Shown here one piece after another: positions 18,195 to 27,782 of a stretch of 64,000 nt of DNA. The notes beneath the pieces were generated by a model. It had not been told where the DNA came from. It worked only from the letters and a program-made list of their open reading frames with translations, and searched no databases. The stretch lies in assembly GCF_020381325.1 (NCBI RefSeq), contig NZ_JAGSPI010000007.1:62001-126000 (forward strand), in the 5' to 3' direction. Every line of letters begins with the position of its first letter. The stretch's first letter is position 1. The position numbers and the translations under genes were made by a program. Source of the DNA: Providencia vermicola. Its GTDB lineage: Bacteria > Pseudomonadota > Gammaproteobacteria > Enterobacterales > Enterobacteriaceae.

Positions 18195-18803
18195 GTGCTG
18201 GAACAACTCAATCTTGATCTGTTTAACCTGATCAATGCCGCACCTGAAACTGCAAGCGGAACGATTGCGATGGCAAATGTAATTGCTAAGCGCTTAGTTC
18301 TTATTTTCCCAATATTTACAGTTGCTTGTTGGTTTTGGGGTGCCCAGCCAAACATGACTCGCCAACGCGCTTTTGCCTGTAAAGCGGCGATTGCCATTGT
18401 GTTAGGGCTTACTATCTCATGGCTAATTGGGTATTTTGCCCCCCATGACCGCCCATTTGTGATGGGGATCGGCACTAATTTCTCTGATCACGACGCAACA
18501 CCATCATTCCCAAGTAACCACGGCACTATCGTATTTACCTTTGCATTTGCTTTCTTGTTCTGGCTACGCACTTGGGTTGGCCTTGTGATGATGATCCCTG
18601 CCATTGTGATTGCTTGGTCACGAATTTACCTTGGTGTTCACTGGCCTTTAGACATGGCAGGCGCATTTATCCTTGCTATCGTTTCCTGTGGTTTAGCCCA
18701 AATTCTGTGGTCACTTGGTATTAGTAAAATCCAAGCACCGATCACCCAACTCTACCATTTCATCTTTGGTTCATTTATCCGCAAAGGTTGGTTCCAACCT
18801 TAA
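18195..18803 (+). CDS. ybjG: Undecaprenyl-diphosphatase YbjG (PAP2 family)
   Basis: A 202-residue inner-membrane protein (198 in E. coli). The PAP2 phosphatase motifs are present: PHDRPF, PSNHGT and SRIYLGVHWPLD, with catalytic histidines in the last two. It dephosphorylates undecaprenyl diphosphate at the periplasmic face, recycling the lipid carrier for cell-wall synthesis and contributing to bacitracin tolerance. The start is GTG at 18195 with GAGG nine bases upstream. The last residues IRKGWFQP align with the E. coli C-terminus. Confidence 0.95.
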   Translation: MLEQLNLDLFNLINAAPETASGTIAMANVIAKRLVLIFPIFTVACWFWGAQPNMTRQRAFACKAAIAIVLGLTISWLIGYFAPHDRPFVMGIGTNFSDHDATPSFPSNHGTIVFTFAFAFLFWLRTWVGLVMMIPAIVIAWSRIYLGVHWPLDMAGAFILAIVSCGLAQILWSLGISKIQAPITQLYHFIFGSFIRKGWFQP

Positions 18804-18815
18804 TCATTTCTTTTT

Positions 18816-18849
18816 AAGTACTGGTGGCAATAAACACCAGTACTTTTTC
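18816..18849 (+). terminator. Intrinsic terminator of ybjG
   Basis: An 11-bp perfect stem, AAGTACTGGTG/CACCAGTACTT, eight-base loop, then TTT. Eleven bases after the ybjG stop codon. Confidence 0.9.
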
Positions 18850-19308
18850 GCTTTTAAAAAATTGCGCTAAATCAAACTTTCCTTTTATTTTTTTATCGGT
18901 ATATAAAATTAATTTTAGATTATCAAATTAATTAATAAACAACTCTATAACAAATATTTTGTTACCTTTTTTAATTATTTTTTTCGACGCAAAAAAAGTG
19001 CACTAAATACTATCTAAAAAAACAAAAATTAATTAATATGTGCCCCTAAAATCAGGGCAAAACGGCCTAATTAATCACTCACTAAACCATTATTAAAATT
19101 TAAAATTAATGATTATTTATCAATACCTTAATTGGTTTTCTTTATATATTCTATGTAGCAGTATCACAGTACAGCTCAATAATTAGATTAATATAGATTA
19201 TAAATCAAACAACACAAAAATATTCATTAATATAATAATATTTTTATCGCAGAATATTATTCTGCTCTTGTTTATTTTAATGAATTGAATTTTCCAAACA
19301 GGAAAAAC

Positions 19309-19545
19309 ATGACAACAAATAAACTTAAGTTAAATTTTATTAACAATTTTATAAAATCTGATGTTTCTACGCAATCTAAGGGGATATTTCTCTTTTGAGA
19401 TAATGATCACGGCATTTTGTTCTGGTAAAATATAAATTCACACCCTCAAAAACCAGATTTAAAAATAACTGATAAAATTACAAAACTGATTGAAAATGAA
19501 TTTAGTCCAAAATTTAGTTTTATTTCCAATCAGATTGTTACGTAA
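19309..19545 (+). pseudogene. Possible decayed 78-codon gene with two in-frame stops
   Basis: An ATG at 19309 behind CAGGAAAAAC opens 29 codons and meets TGA at 19396. The same frame then reads DNDHGILFW, TAA at 19426, and 38 further codons with protein-like composition (ITDKITKLIENEFSPKFS) to a TAA at 19543. Three stop-free blocks in one frame suggest a small gene broken by two nonsense changes. I do not recognise the product. It could be chance reading in A+T-rich DNA, or only the first 29 codons may be real. Confidence 0.35.
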
Positions 19546-19595
19546 AAGAAAGCCCTTTTTATTAAGAGATTATTCGTACCAAAAGATTAAAACCC

Positions 19596-19617
19596 AGTAA
19601 CGCCGTTGGCTGTTACT
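19596..19617 (+). promoter_or_regulatory. Hairpin in the sdaC leader
   Basis: AGTAAC-GCC-GTT-GGC-T-GTTACT can form a nine-pair stem with a one-base bulge and three-base loop, ending 38 bases before the sdaC ATG. A T-rich stretch (ATTTTTTG) begins a few bases later. It could be an attenuator or operator; role unproven. Confidence 0.35.
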
Positions 19618-19655
19618 TAAAATGAATTTTTTGACTTTTATTTTTGGAGACTATT

Positions 19656-20972
19656 ATGGACGCAACTAAAGTTGGTTCCATCGACAAAACAGCCTCGCAA
19701 ACAGGGAGCAGTAAAGCTTGGCGTAAAACTGACACAGTATGGATGCTGGGTTTATATGGTACAGCTATCGGTGCTGGTGTTCTGTTTTTGCCTATTAATG
19801 CAGGTATGAGCGGATTACTTCCTGTTCTGTTGATGCTTGTTCTAGCCTTCCCAATGACATTTTTTGCTCACCGTGGCTTAACACGTTTCGTTCTTTCTGG
19901 TTCTAAAAAAGATGGCGATATCACTGAAGTTGTTGAAGAACACTTTGGACGTACCGCAGGTAACTGGATCACTCTGCTGTATTTCTTTGCTATTTATCCT
20001 ATTCTGCTCGTTTATGGTGTTTCTATCACCAATAACGTCAATAAATTCTTAACCGAATTATTAGGTGTTGGTGCGCCGCCACGTTGGTTACTGGCCTTAA
20101 TTCTGGTTGGGGGTGTTATGGCTATCGTTGCTTTCGGTGAAAAATACATCGTTAAAGTGATGAGTATGCTGGTGTTCCCATTCATTGCAGTGCTGGTTGC
20201 ATTCTCTTTATATATGATCCCGCATTGGTCTGGTGATGTCCTGAATACCTTAACCTTCGAAGGCATTGCAGAAGCGACCAAAAATACAGGGGGTCAAAGC
20301 ATTTGGATTACCATTTGGTTAACCATCCCCGTCATGGTATTCGCCTTTAACCACTCACCAATTATATCTGCATTCTCAGTGGCAAAACGTGAAGAATACG
20401 GCGATGAAGCAGAGCAAAAATGTTCTCGCATTTTAGCATCAGCACATATCCTGATGGTTTTAACAGTCATGTTCTTTGTGATTAGCTGTGTATTTACTTT
20501 ATCGTCAGCTGACCTCGCGCAAGCAAAAGCACAAAATATCAGTATCCTTGACTACCTGTCTGGCTACTTTGATCAACCATTCATTAAATATGCAGCAGCA
20601 ATCATCGCATTTATTGCTATTATCAAATCATTCTTAGGCCACTACTTAGGTGCTCGTGAAGGTTTCAATGGTTTAGTTGAACGTGCATACCGTGCAAAAG
20701 GCAAAACTGTCGATATTCGCAAATTAAACCGCGGCACCGCTATCTTTATGTTAGTGACCACTTGGATTGTTGCGACATTAAACCCAGGCGTTCTGGATAT
20801 CATCGAAAGTCTTGGTGGCCCTGTTATTGCTATCTTACTGTTCTTGATGCCAATGTATGCCATCAGTAAAGTCCCTGCAATGCGTAAATACTCAGGCAAA
20901 ATCAGCAATGTATTTATCGTAATTATGGGTCTGGTCGCTATCTCTGCGGCAACATATAAGTTATTCTTCTAA
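19656..20972 (+). CDS. sdaC: Serine/H+ symporter SdaC
   Basis: A 438-residue inner-membrane transporter of the hydroxy/aromatic amino acid permease family, with eleven or so membrane segments. The first contains GLYGTAIGAGVLFLPI, and the HYLGAREGFNGLVERA loop is typical of SdaC. It imports L-serine with protons. The ATG at 19656 follows GGAG by six bases; a TTG four codons upstream is rejected. It is paired with the serine deaminase gene downstream, the E. coli sdaCB arrangement, here placed between ybjG and dacC. Confidence 0.95.
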   Translation: MDATKVGSIDKTASQTGSSKAWRKTDTVWMLGLYGTAIGAGVLFLPINAGMSGLLPVLLMLVLAFPMTFFAHRGLTRFVLSGSKKDGDITEVVEEHFGRTAGNWITLLYFFAIYPILLVYGVSITNNVNKFLTELLGVGAPPRWLLALILVGGVMAIVAFGEKYIVKVMSMLVFPFIAVLVAFSLYMIPHWSGDVLNTLTFEGIAEATKNTGGQSIWITIWLTIPVMVFAFNHSPIISAFSVAKREEYGDEAEQKCSRILASAHILMVLTVMFFVISCVFTLSSADLAQAKAQNISILDYLSGYFDQPFIKYAAAIIAFIAIIKSFLGHYLGAREGFNGLVERAYRAKGKTVDIRKLNRGTAIFMLVTTWIVATLNPGVLDIIESLGGPVIAILLFLMPMYAISKVPAMRKYSGKISNVFIVIMGLVAISAATYKLFF

Positions 20973-21046
20973 TTGAAGCCCCAGGTAGCTATTAATAATG
21001 ATAGCTACCTGATTTCAATGACTTTCTACAAAAGGAAGCACTGAAT

Positions 21047-22414
21047 ATGATTAGTGTATTTGATATCTTCAAAATCGGTATCGGCCCTTCAAGTTCCCAC
21101 ACCGTCGGCCCAATGAAAGCGGGCAAACAATTCGTTGATGACCTTATCGCGCAAAATTTACTGGCTAACACAACGCGTATTGCCGTTGATGTTTATGGAT
21201 CGCTGTCTTTGACAGGCAGAGGCCATGCTACCGATATGGCCATCATCATGGGTCTCGCAGGCAACTTACCTGATACCATTGATATTGACGCTATTCCTGC
21301 ATTTATGCGCAACGTCGAACAAACAGGTAAACTTTTACTTGCTCAAGGGCAACATGAAGTCGATTTCCCTGTCGATGGCGGCATGAATTTTCACAGCACA
21401 AATTTACCACTCCATGAAAATGGCATGACAATCACTGCATTTGCAGGTGATAACCTTCTGTATACCAAAAATTATTACTCGATTGGCGGCGGGTTTATCG
21501 TTGATGAGGAACATTTCGGTAAAGTCGACGAAAACGCTGTTCAAGTCCCTTATCCTTTTAAATATGCGGCTGATTTGCAAAAGCATTGCAAAGAAACGGG
21601 GTTATCACTTTCTGCGCTTGTCATGCAAAATGAATTAGCATTACGCAGCAAAGATGAAATCCAACAATATCTTTCCTCCGTTTGGGATGTGATGAAAGCA
21701 GGCATTGAACGTGGAGTAACCACCGAGGGTCTATTACCTGGTCCACTGCGTGTTCCGCGTCGTGCAGCCGCGCTACGCCGTCAACTTGTCACCACGGATA
21801 GCACTAACATGGATCCAATGGCGGTTATTGATTGGATCAATATGTACGCCCTTGCGGTCAATGAAGAGAACGCTGCGGGTGGACGTGTAGTGACAGCGCC
21901 AACGAATGGGGCTTGTGGTATCGTTCCTGCGGTACTCGCCTATTATGATAAATTCATTCGCCCAGTGAATGAAAATTCCTATACGCGTTACTTCCTTGTT
22001 TCAGGGGTAATCGGCGCACTGTATAAAATGAATGCCTCTATTTCAGGGGCTGAAGTGGGTTGCCAAGGTGAAGTGGGCGTTGCTTGCTCAATGGCAGCTG
22101 CAGGGCTTGCGGAATTGATGGGTGGTAGCCCAGAGCAAGTATGTATTGCCGCTGAAATTGCAATGGAGCACAACTTAGGCCTCACCTGCGACCCTGTAGG
22201 CGGCCAAGTACAAGTTCCTTGCATTGAACGTAATGCAATTGCCTCTGTTAAGGCCGTTAACGCCGCACGTATGGCATTGCGCCGTGTCAGTGATCCGCGA
22301 GTTTGCCTCGATAAAGTGATCGAAACCATGTATGAAACGGGTAAAGACATTAATGCAAAATACCGAGAAACATCACAAGGTGGACTCGCCATAAAGCTGG
22401 CACACTGCGAGTAA
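21047..22414 (+). CDS. sdaB: L-serine ammonia-lyase SdaB
   Basis: A 455-residue iron-sulfur L-serine dehydratase, the length of E. coli SdaB. The N-terminal [16 protein letters not shown] motif and the catalytic domain with [28 protein letters not shown] and [16 protein letters not shown] carry the cysteines expected to ligate a [4Fe-4S] cluster. It converts serine to pyruvate and ammonia in the cytoplasm. It lies 74 bases after sdaC, so uptake and breakdown are probably one transcript. Named sdaB by context; sdaA is the close paralog. Confidence 0.95.
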   Translation: MISVFDIFKIGIGPSSSHTVGPMKAGKQFVDDLIAQNLLANTTRIAVDVYGSLSLTGRGHATDMAIIMGLAGNLPDTIDIDAIPAFMRNVEQTGKLLLAQGQHEVDFPVDGGMNFHSTNLPLHENGMTITAFAGDNLLYTKNYYSIGGGFIVDEEHFGKVDENAVQVPYPFKYAADLQKHCKETGLSLSALVMQNELALRSKDEIQQYLSSVWDVMKAGIERGVTTEGLLPGPLRVPRRAAALRRQLVTTDSTNMDPMAVIDWINMYALAVNEENAAGGRVVTAPTNGACGIVPAVLAYYDKFIRPVNENSYTRYFLVSGVIGALYKMNASISGAEVGCQGEVGVACSMAAAGLAELMGGSPEQVCIAAEIAMEHNLGLTCDPVGGQVQVPCIERNAIASVKAVNAARMALRRVSDPRVCLDKVIETMYETGKDINAKYRETSQGGLAIKLAHCE

Positions 22415-22432
22415 TTTTATTTATTCCTCGAC

Positions 22433-22462
22433 AAAAATGCCTGCAATAAGCAGGCATTTTTC
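22433..22462 (+). terminator. Intrinsic terminator of sdaCB
   Basis: AAAAATGCCTGC / GCAGGCATTTTT perfect stem with a five-base loop and T-tract, 18 bases after sdaB. Confidence 0.9.
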
Positions 22463-22516
22463 AAACTGCGGGCAAACGTACAATGTTTAGCAACAGATTG
22501 GATAGGTTTTGTAAAT

Positions 22517-22549
22517 AAAGCGGGATAACATCCTTTTCATTCCCGCTTT
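22517..22549 (-). terminator. Probable terminator of the coiled-coil gene
   Basis: A 9-bp stem AAAGCGGGA/TCCCGCTTT with a 15-base loop, just downstream of the minus-strand gene ending at 22570. The T-tract on the minus strand is short and interrupted. Confidence 0.5.
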
Positions 22550-22569
22550 ATATTACTGCCTAAAATTCA

Positions 22570-24198
22570 TTAAAATAATGAAAAGAAAGATTGACCTTGT
22601 ACCGCCGCCAATACTGTTTCCACCGATTTTTTAGTGTCTTGAGCTACATCATTAATGGTTGTTTCAACAGTTTGTTTAAATTCACTGATACTTGCAGCTA
22701 AAGAAGCAATGTGCGAATCATCGGTAACCACAACGCCATCAATAACGAGTGACTGACTAAAACTATCCCCCCCACGGATCAAGCCTACATTCATACCTAA
22801 ATTTTGAGCAGAACCACCTAAAACGGAGGATTTTCCTTGTTCCTTATCGTCTTGTTTCGTTGTTTCTGTTTTTGATGAATACTCAACCACTTTCGTTGTT
22901 CTGGTATGTTCACTTGCAGGTTGGTCTAATACTTCCTCTCCCTCTTTCGCAATTTTACTAACTTCAGAGAACATTTGCTTAAGTCGTTGGTTATTATCTT
23001 TTCTTTCTTTCTCAACTAATAACTCGAACTTAGCGTATTTTTCTTGTGAAATTTTTAACTCACTTTCTAGGCTGGTGATTTTTTCTGATAACTCGGTTTC
23101 TTTTTTCAATAACGAGTCAATGCGTTTCTGTAGTGCCTGGGCTTTAGCTCGAGTTGTGCTCTCAACTTGTTTTAATTTTTCAAGTTTAGTATTTAATTCA
23201 GTCACCTCTTTTTGTAATTTTTCTATTTTACTTTCCAATTTACCATTATTCTGGCTGTTTTCATCCAGCTGTTTAGCTAGATTATGGATCAAATCATTTT
23301 TTATATTTATTTTTGACTCAAGCCCAGTAATTTTATTTTCCTGTTCCTTGTTTTTGTCACTCTGTTTTAATAATCTTTTTTCAATATCATTTTTCTTTTT
23401 ATTAATATCATCAAACTTTACTTTTAATTCTTCACTTTCTAACTTAGCACTCTCTAATTTAACTTTTAACGATTCAATTTCTTTACGTTGAGATGCCATA
23501 CCTTCTTCTAAATTAGTTATTTGTTCTTTATTTTTGGTGATTTCATCATTTAGTGAAACAACTTCTTTTTCCTTCATCTCTAATGACTGGGTTAATCTAT
23601 CTAATTTATCCAAAGTCTCCTGATTACTGTCATTTTGCATTTCCAATTCTTTATTTTTATTTTTTAAGTCCTCTTTTTGAGTATCGAGTTGTTGTTTAGC
23701 CATTTCTAATTCTTTATTTTTTTTAATTAATTCAACATTAGCATCGGCGAGTTGCTTTTGCAGTCCTTCATATTTTTCTATGCCATTTTGTAAAGCCCTA
23801 AGCGCATTACCCCCCTTGATATAAGAGTTTTTATCATTGGTTTTTCCAATATCATTCTGAGCCATACCACCAACTAGTTCATTATTATTTAGCCCTTTAT
23901 TAGTGCTATTACCGCCTTCAACTTGGCCATTATTCGTACCGTCATTACGCGCCTTTGCCCCCATCATTACATGATTATTCGTATGTTCATTGACTGTATT
24001 TCCCCCTTTAACCGTTCCATGACCATTTCCTGAATCAATGCCATCGCCAGATTGCATTACACCACTATTTATCCCTTGATTTACGGCATCTCCACCATAA
24101 ACTGTATTGTGACCTATATTATTATCGCCTGTTTTTTTGTTATTCATTGCTAATAACTCTTGAAGTCTAGCATCGATAGTATTAGATAATGTATTCAT
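22570..24198 (-). CDS. Orphan coiled-coil protein flanked by 15-residue Gly/Asn repeats
   Basis: A 542-residue protein with no signal peptide or membrane helix; I do not recognise it. Residues 24-130 hold about seven copies of a 15-residue repeat, roughly G-x-N-x-G-x-V-x-G-G-x-x-x-N-x (for example GTNNGQVEGGNSTNK). Residues about 140-425 are a Lys/Glu/Leu-rich coiled coil. After a charged linker, residues 455-483 carry about two more repeats (SSVLGGSAQNL, GMNVGLIRGGDSFSQ), then a short amphipathic tail. The repeats could fold as a beta-roll or beta-helix capping a rod. The ATG at 24198 follows GGAG by eight bases; an in-frame codon 22 residues upstream lacks this. The gene is A+T-rich and sits between core genes sdaB and dacC. 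Filament, adhesin or scaffold are guesses. Confidence 0.8.
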   Translation of the reverse strand: MNTLSNTIDARLQELLAMNNKKTGDNNIGHNTVYGGDAVNQGINSGVMQSGDGIDSGNGHGTVKGGNTVNEHTNNHVMMGAKARNDGTNNGQVEGGNSTNKGLNNNELVGGMAQNDIGKTNDKNSYIKGGNALRALQNGIEKYEGLQKQLADANVELIKKNKELEMAKQQLDTQKEDLKNKNKELEMQNDSNQETLDKLDRLTQSLEMKEKEVVSLNDEITKNKEQITNLEEGMASQRKEIESLKVKLESAKLESEELKVKFDDINKKKNDIEKRLLKQSDKNKEQENKITGLESKINIKNDLIHNLAKQLDENSQNNGKLESKIEKLQKEVTELNTKLEKLKQVESTTRAKAQALQKRIDSLLKKETELSEKITSLESELKISQEKYAKFELLVEKERKDNNQRLKQMFSEVSKIAKEGEEVLDQPASEHTRTTKVVEYSSKTETTKQDDKEQGKSSVLGGSAQNLGMNVGLIRGGDSFSQSLVIDGVVVTDDSHIASLAASISEFKQTVETTINDVAQDTKKSVETVLAAVQGQSFFSLF

Positions 24199-24416
24199 AG
24201 ATATAACTCCATTTAATTTTATATTTAAAATCCATATTGAAACAAAAATTATTTTATTAATCATTAAAAGGTAAATGATTAGGTTTATTATTAAATAACC
24301 CTAAATACATTTCAATTGAAGTTTATCTGTAAAATCGCCTAGTGCTACCCATAGAATAATAATTTTGCTGAATGTTATTTTTAATTTAATTACTATAACT
24401 ACAAGTCTAATACATT

Positions 24417-24446
24417 AAAAAAGACCTCATTTGAGGTCTTTTCATA
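24417..24446. terminator. Bidirectional terminator downstream of dacC
   Basis: AAAAAAGACCTC-ATTT-GAGGTCTTTTC. On the minus strand it follows dacC by 17 bases with a T6 tract. Confidence 0.85.
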
Positions 24447-24463
24447 TTTAAACGTTGTTTTAA

Positions 24464-25669
24464 TTAACCAAAAATTGCGCTCCACCAGCCACTAATGGTT
24501 TTCATAATATAATCCCAAATACGCCCAAAAAAGCCCGCTTCTTCAACCGCAGATTTTGCCACAAGTGGGTGCTGCTCAATGACTTCATCATTTAAGATAA
24601 AGTTGATAGTACCCACTTGTTGGTTTTTCGCTAATGGTGCTTCTAACGAATCATTGGTCATCTGAATATCGACTTTCAAATTTTTCAACTGACCTTTAGG
24701 GATAGTCACAGACACATCATCCGCCACACCTAATGCCACTTCAGAGGTATCACCAAACCAGACACGCTGCTTTTTCAATGTCGCATCCGCTTTAATTGGT
24801 GTGACTGTTTCGAAAAAACGGAACCCCCAAGTCAGTAACTTTTCACTTTCGGTAAAACGTACACGATCACTCGGCGCGCCAAGCACAACCGAAATCAAAC
24901 GCATGTCCCCTTCTGTTGCTGATGCCACTAAGTTATGGCCAGCACCGCTCGTGTGCCCCGTTTTCACGCCATCCACTTTCAAGTTTTGGTTCCATAACAA
25001 ACGGTTACGGTTAGGCTGGCGAATTTTGTTGAAGGTAAACTCTTTTTCTTTATGCAGAGCATATTCATCAGGCACATCGCGGATCATTGCTTGTGTTAAT
25101 AACGCCATGTCGCGTGCAGTGCTGTATTGCCCTTCAGAGTCCAGCCCATGAACTGTTTTAAAATGTGTGTTTTTCAAACCAATCTGCTGCACATATTGAT
25201 TCATCAAGCTCACAAATGAATCTTGGCTACCTGCGACATAATCTGCAAGGGCAATACTGGCATCGTTACCTGATTGAATAACAATCCCTTTGTTCAAATC
25301 CAATACAGAAACACGGTCTTTTGGCTTCAAAAACATTAACGAAGAGCCTTTCAGGACTGGATTCCCTGTCGCCCATGCATCCTCTCCGACTGTTACCATG
25401 TCCTGCGTGGTGATTTTCCCCGCCTTCACGGCCTGCCCCACCACATAACTTGTCATGATCTTAGTTAAACTGGCTGGGTCTAAACGTTCATCAGGGTTAC
25501 CTGATGCTAAAATTTTCCCGCTATTGTAGTCCATCAGGACATACGCTTTTACATCGACTTGAGGAGCAACCGGTGTCTCGGCCGCATAAACACTGGTGCT
25601 AACGGCCATCAAAAGACTCAACCCAATGCCAGCGCGGCGGGTTTTTAGGGACAACATTTTTTTACTCAT
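24464..25669 (-). CDS. dacC: D-alanyl-D-alanine carboxypeptidase DacC (PBP6)
   Basis: A 401-residue class A low-molecular-weight penicillin-binding protein (400 in E. coli). A signal peptide ends near SVYAAETP. The active-site motifs are SLTK in [15 protein letters not shown] in IQSGNDAS and KTG in [13 protein letters not shown]-terminal beta domain is followed by an amphipathic membrane-anchoring helix ([17 protein letters not shown]). It trims the terminal D-alanine of peptidoglycan stem peptides in the periplasm. DacA is the close alternative; overall similarity and length favour DacC. Confidence 0.92.
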   Translation of the reverse strand: MSKKMLSLKTRRAGIGLSLLMAVSTSVYAAETPVAPQVDVKAYVLMDYNSGKILASGNPDERLDPASLTKIMTSYVVGQAVKAGKITTQDMVTVGEDAWATGNPVLKGSSLMFLKPKDRVSVLDLNKGIVIQSGNDASIALADYVAGSQDSFVSLMNQYVQQIGLKNTHFKTVHGLDSEGQYSTARDMALLTQAMIRDVPDEYALHKEKEFTFNKIRQPNRNRLLWNQNLKVDGVKTGHTSGAGHNLVASATEGDMRLISVVLGAPSDRVRFTESEKLLTWGFRFFETVTPIKADATLKKQRVWFGDTSEVALGVADDVSVTIPKGQLKNLKVDIQMTNDSLEAPLAKNQQVGTINFILNDEVIEQHPLVAKSAVEEAGFFGRIWDYIMKTISGWWSAIFG

Positions 25670-25904
25670 CGGTTATTCCTTCACTTGACTTAATACTACA
25701 CATTTAAAATCACTATTGTATTACTCACCACCACTAAACGATGAACCCTTCGCCGTGATAAAAATTGCTAACTCATCATAATATAAGGCTTTATTTCCAC
25801 TAAGACCACCTATAGGAAATAAAGATTTGCCTGAAAGCGAATTTAATCTATCTTAACTATGGTTAATGACATGGCTAATGACAAAAATCAATTAGGAGAC
25901 TGCA

Positions 25905-26528
25905 ATGTTAACTGTCTGGGGACGTGCCAATTCTTCCAATGTCAAAAAAGTACTTTGGTGCTTAGAAGAATTAAATGTGGCTTATAATCAAAAAGATGTA
26001 GGTGGCCCATTTGGTGGGCTTGATACACCTGAATACAAAAAAATGAATCCAAACAGCACAATCCCAACTCTACAGGATGATGACTTTGCGCTGTGGGAAT
26101 CAAACGCGATTTTACGTTACCTTACGGAAAAGTTTGATCACTCTCACTTATTACTTGCTAAAGATGTACAAGAAAGAGCCGCAGCGGATAAATGGATGGA
26201 TTGGAGCAACGCGAATTTGTTTGATCACATCAAACAGATGATGAACAAAATCGTCCGCGTCCCAGAAGCCGATAGAGACCCAGAGCAAGCAAAAATCATT
26301 TATGCCAATATCAATAAATTACTGCAAATTGCCGATGACGCTTTAGCCCATCAGGCCTATTTCAGTGGTGATAAATTCGGTATTGCTGATATCGCTATTG
26401 CACCATTATTTTACCCATGGCACGAAATTGTCACCGAACGCCCTGAATTTAAGAACTTAGAGCGCTGGTACCAGCTGCTCACCACACGCCCCGCGTTCCA
26501 AAAAATCGTGATGATCCCAATTAAATAG
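25905..26528 (+). CDS. gstB: Glutathione S-transferase GstB
   Basis: A 207-residue cytosolic glutathione transferase (208 in E. coli GstB/YliJ). The N-terminal thioredoxin fold starts with TVWGRANSSNVKKVLWCLEEL and contains the glutathione-binding NPNSTIPTL and WESNAILRYL; an all-helical C-terminal domain follows. Its start has a strong TAGGAG site. Its last eight bases overlap the 3' end of the convergent yeeZ. Confidence 0.95.
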   Translation: MLTVWGRANSSNVKKVLWCLEELNVAYNQKDVGGPFGGLDTPEYKKMNPNSTIPTLQDDDFALWESNAILRYLTEKFDHSHLLLAKDVQERAAADKWMDWSNANLFDHIKQMMNKIVRVPEADRDPEQAKIIYANINKLLQIADDALAHQAYFSGDKFGIADIAIAPLFYPWHEIVTERPEFKNLERWYQLLTTRPAFQKIVMIPIK

Positions 26529-27348
26529 TCATCAACATGCTATTCGGGTTTGGGTATTGGTATTCGAACCCGATTTCTTGGCAAATTCGATTTCCGTTAA
26601 TCCACTTTCCTTCTGCTTCATTCACTGAGTCAATAAATTTAGGGGGAACGAGCCCCAGTGATTTCGCCGCTTGTGTATAAAATTCACCTCGTGTTGGATG
26701 CATAGGTGCGCATAAATTATAAAGATGTCCACCCTCTGGCTGGTTAAGTAACGCTAAAATGGCTTTAATAACATCGTCTTGGTGCACCATATTCACAGGC
26801 TGCATGGCTCCTTTAACCCCTATTTTACCTGCTAGAAAACGCCCTGCATGGCGTTTTTCCCCTACAAGCCCCGCTAAACGCAGTATATCCACAGAGATGT
26901 TTGGCAATTGATGTAGCCAATTTTCGGTATCAATCAACGCCTGTGCGGAAGCCGTCACGCCTTCTAACGGAGAACCTTCCGTCATTTCACCATTTTGCTC
27001 CCCGTACACCGCCGTAGAAGAGGTAAAAATCACTTTGGGCACCTTAAAGATAATCGCACTATTTACCAGCGTTTCAATCGCTGACACATAATGTTCCACA
27101 TTCACTTTAGAGGGCGGCAACAAAATGGCTAGCGCATCACTGTCTTCCATCAATTGCGTTAAATCATCAGCGTCACATTCTAACTCAGGCGTCAGTTTTA
27201 ATGAGTAACACTCAATCCCCACACTTCGAGCGGCCTCAATACCATCTGGCGTTGTTTTAGTTCCCACCACTTGGATACCTTTGGAAAGTAAAGCCTGTGC
27301 TAATGGTAACCCCAGCCAACCCAATCCAATAATTGTGACTTTTTTCAT
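26521..27348 (-). CDS. yeeZ: NAD(P)-dependent epimerase/dehydratase-like protein YeeZ
   Basis: A 275-residue Rossmann-fold protein (274 in E. coli). GLGWLGLPLAQAL at the N-terminus is the dinucleotide-binding loop, and TSSTAVYGEQNG holds the SDR-like Ser and Tyr of the active site. Substrate unknown. It is divergent from the his operon, the same position as in E. coli, and overlaps gstB tail-to-tail by eight bases. Confidence 0.93.
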   Translation of the reverse strand: MKKVTIIGLGWLGLPLAQALLSKGIQVVGTKTTPDGIEAARSVGIECYSLKLTPELECDADDLTQLMEDSDALAILLPPSKVNVEHYVSAIETLVNSAIIFKVPKVIFTSSTAVYGEQNGEMTEGSPLEGVTASAQALIDTENWLHQLPNISVDILRLAGLVGEKRHAGRFLAGKIGVKGAMQPVNMVHQDDVIKAILALLNQPEGGHLYNLCAPMHPTRGEFYTQAAKSLGLVPPKFIDSVNEAEGKWINGNRICQEIGFEYQYPNPNSMLMTI

Positions 27349-27592
27349 GCTTCGACTCCAAATCTACTAAGGCACTGAGTTTTTTCTTAGATTAGCTGAA
27401 AACCATAAAACTTCCGAATAGATTTTCGGAGGGATTAATCACTATAAAACCTGCCCAACGAATTATTATTGGTTATTTTTTAAAAAAAGGTTGCATTCAT
27501 AGGGGGAAATCGGATAGGTTGGATACCAATGAGTATTTAGTTAGCACAGTGAATGTTTAGTCATTCAGTTAAATAAGAGAACGGAAGACATC

Positions 27593-27640
27593 ATGAATCG
27601 TATTTCACGCAACCATCATCATCACCATCATCCTGATTAG
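27593..27640 (+). CDS. hisL: his operon leader peptide HisL
   Basis: A 15-residue leader peptide, MNRISRN followed by six consecutive histidines and PD. Translation of the His codons senses charged tRNA-His and sets the fold of the downstream attenuator. E. coli HisL has seven histidines in a row; here there are six. An ACGGAAG-type ribosome site precedes the ATG. Confidence 0.95.
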   Translation: MNRISRNHHHHHHPD

Positions 27641-27738
27641 TCTTTCGGGCGATGTGTGCTGGAAGACGATCAACGAATCTTCCGGTGGCTGAAATGCAAA
27701 TGAGAGAACCCTCGGAAGATAATCTTCCGAGGGTTTTT
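27641..27738 (+). promoter_or_regulatory. his attenuator with terminator hairpin
   Basis: The terminator is AACCCTCGGAAGAT/ATCTTCCGAGGGTT (27707-27735) followed by T7. A competing upstream segment (CGAATCTTCCGG, near 27674) can pair with the left arm of the terminator and act as an antiterminator. This is the classical His attenuation layout between hisL and hisG. Confidence 0.93.
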
Positions 27739-27782
27739 TTATATTAAAACAAAAAGTTACTAAAGGAATATGGGGTAAGGTT

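Larger units (their letters stand above)
18850..19655. other. Long A+T-rich intergenic region upstream of sdaC
   Basis: About 800 bases without an intact gene. The first 450 bases are strongly A+T-rich with no structure I can call. They are followed by a decayed small ORF (19309-19545) and a hairpin in the sdaC leader (19596-19617), listed separately. The sdaC promoter must lie here. Confidence 0.6.

Noticed and set aside
21988..22392. A 134-codon minus-strand ORF
   Set aside because: Antisense to sdaB, with shadow-like composition and no homology I recognise.
22570..24198. Trimeric autotransporter adhesin
   Set aside because: The repeats are reminiscent, but there is no signal peptide and no C-terminal membrane anchor.
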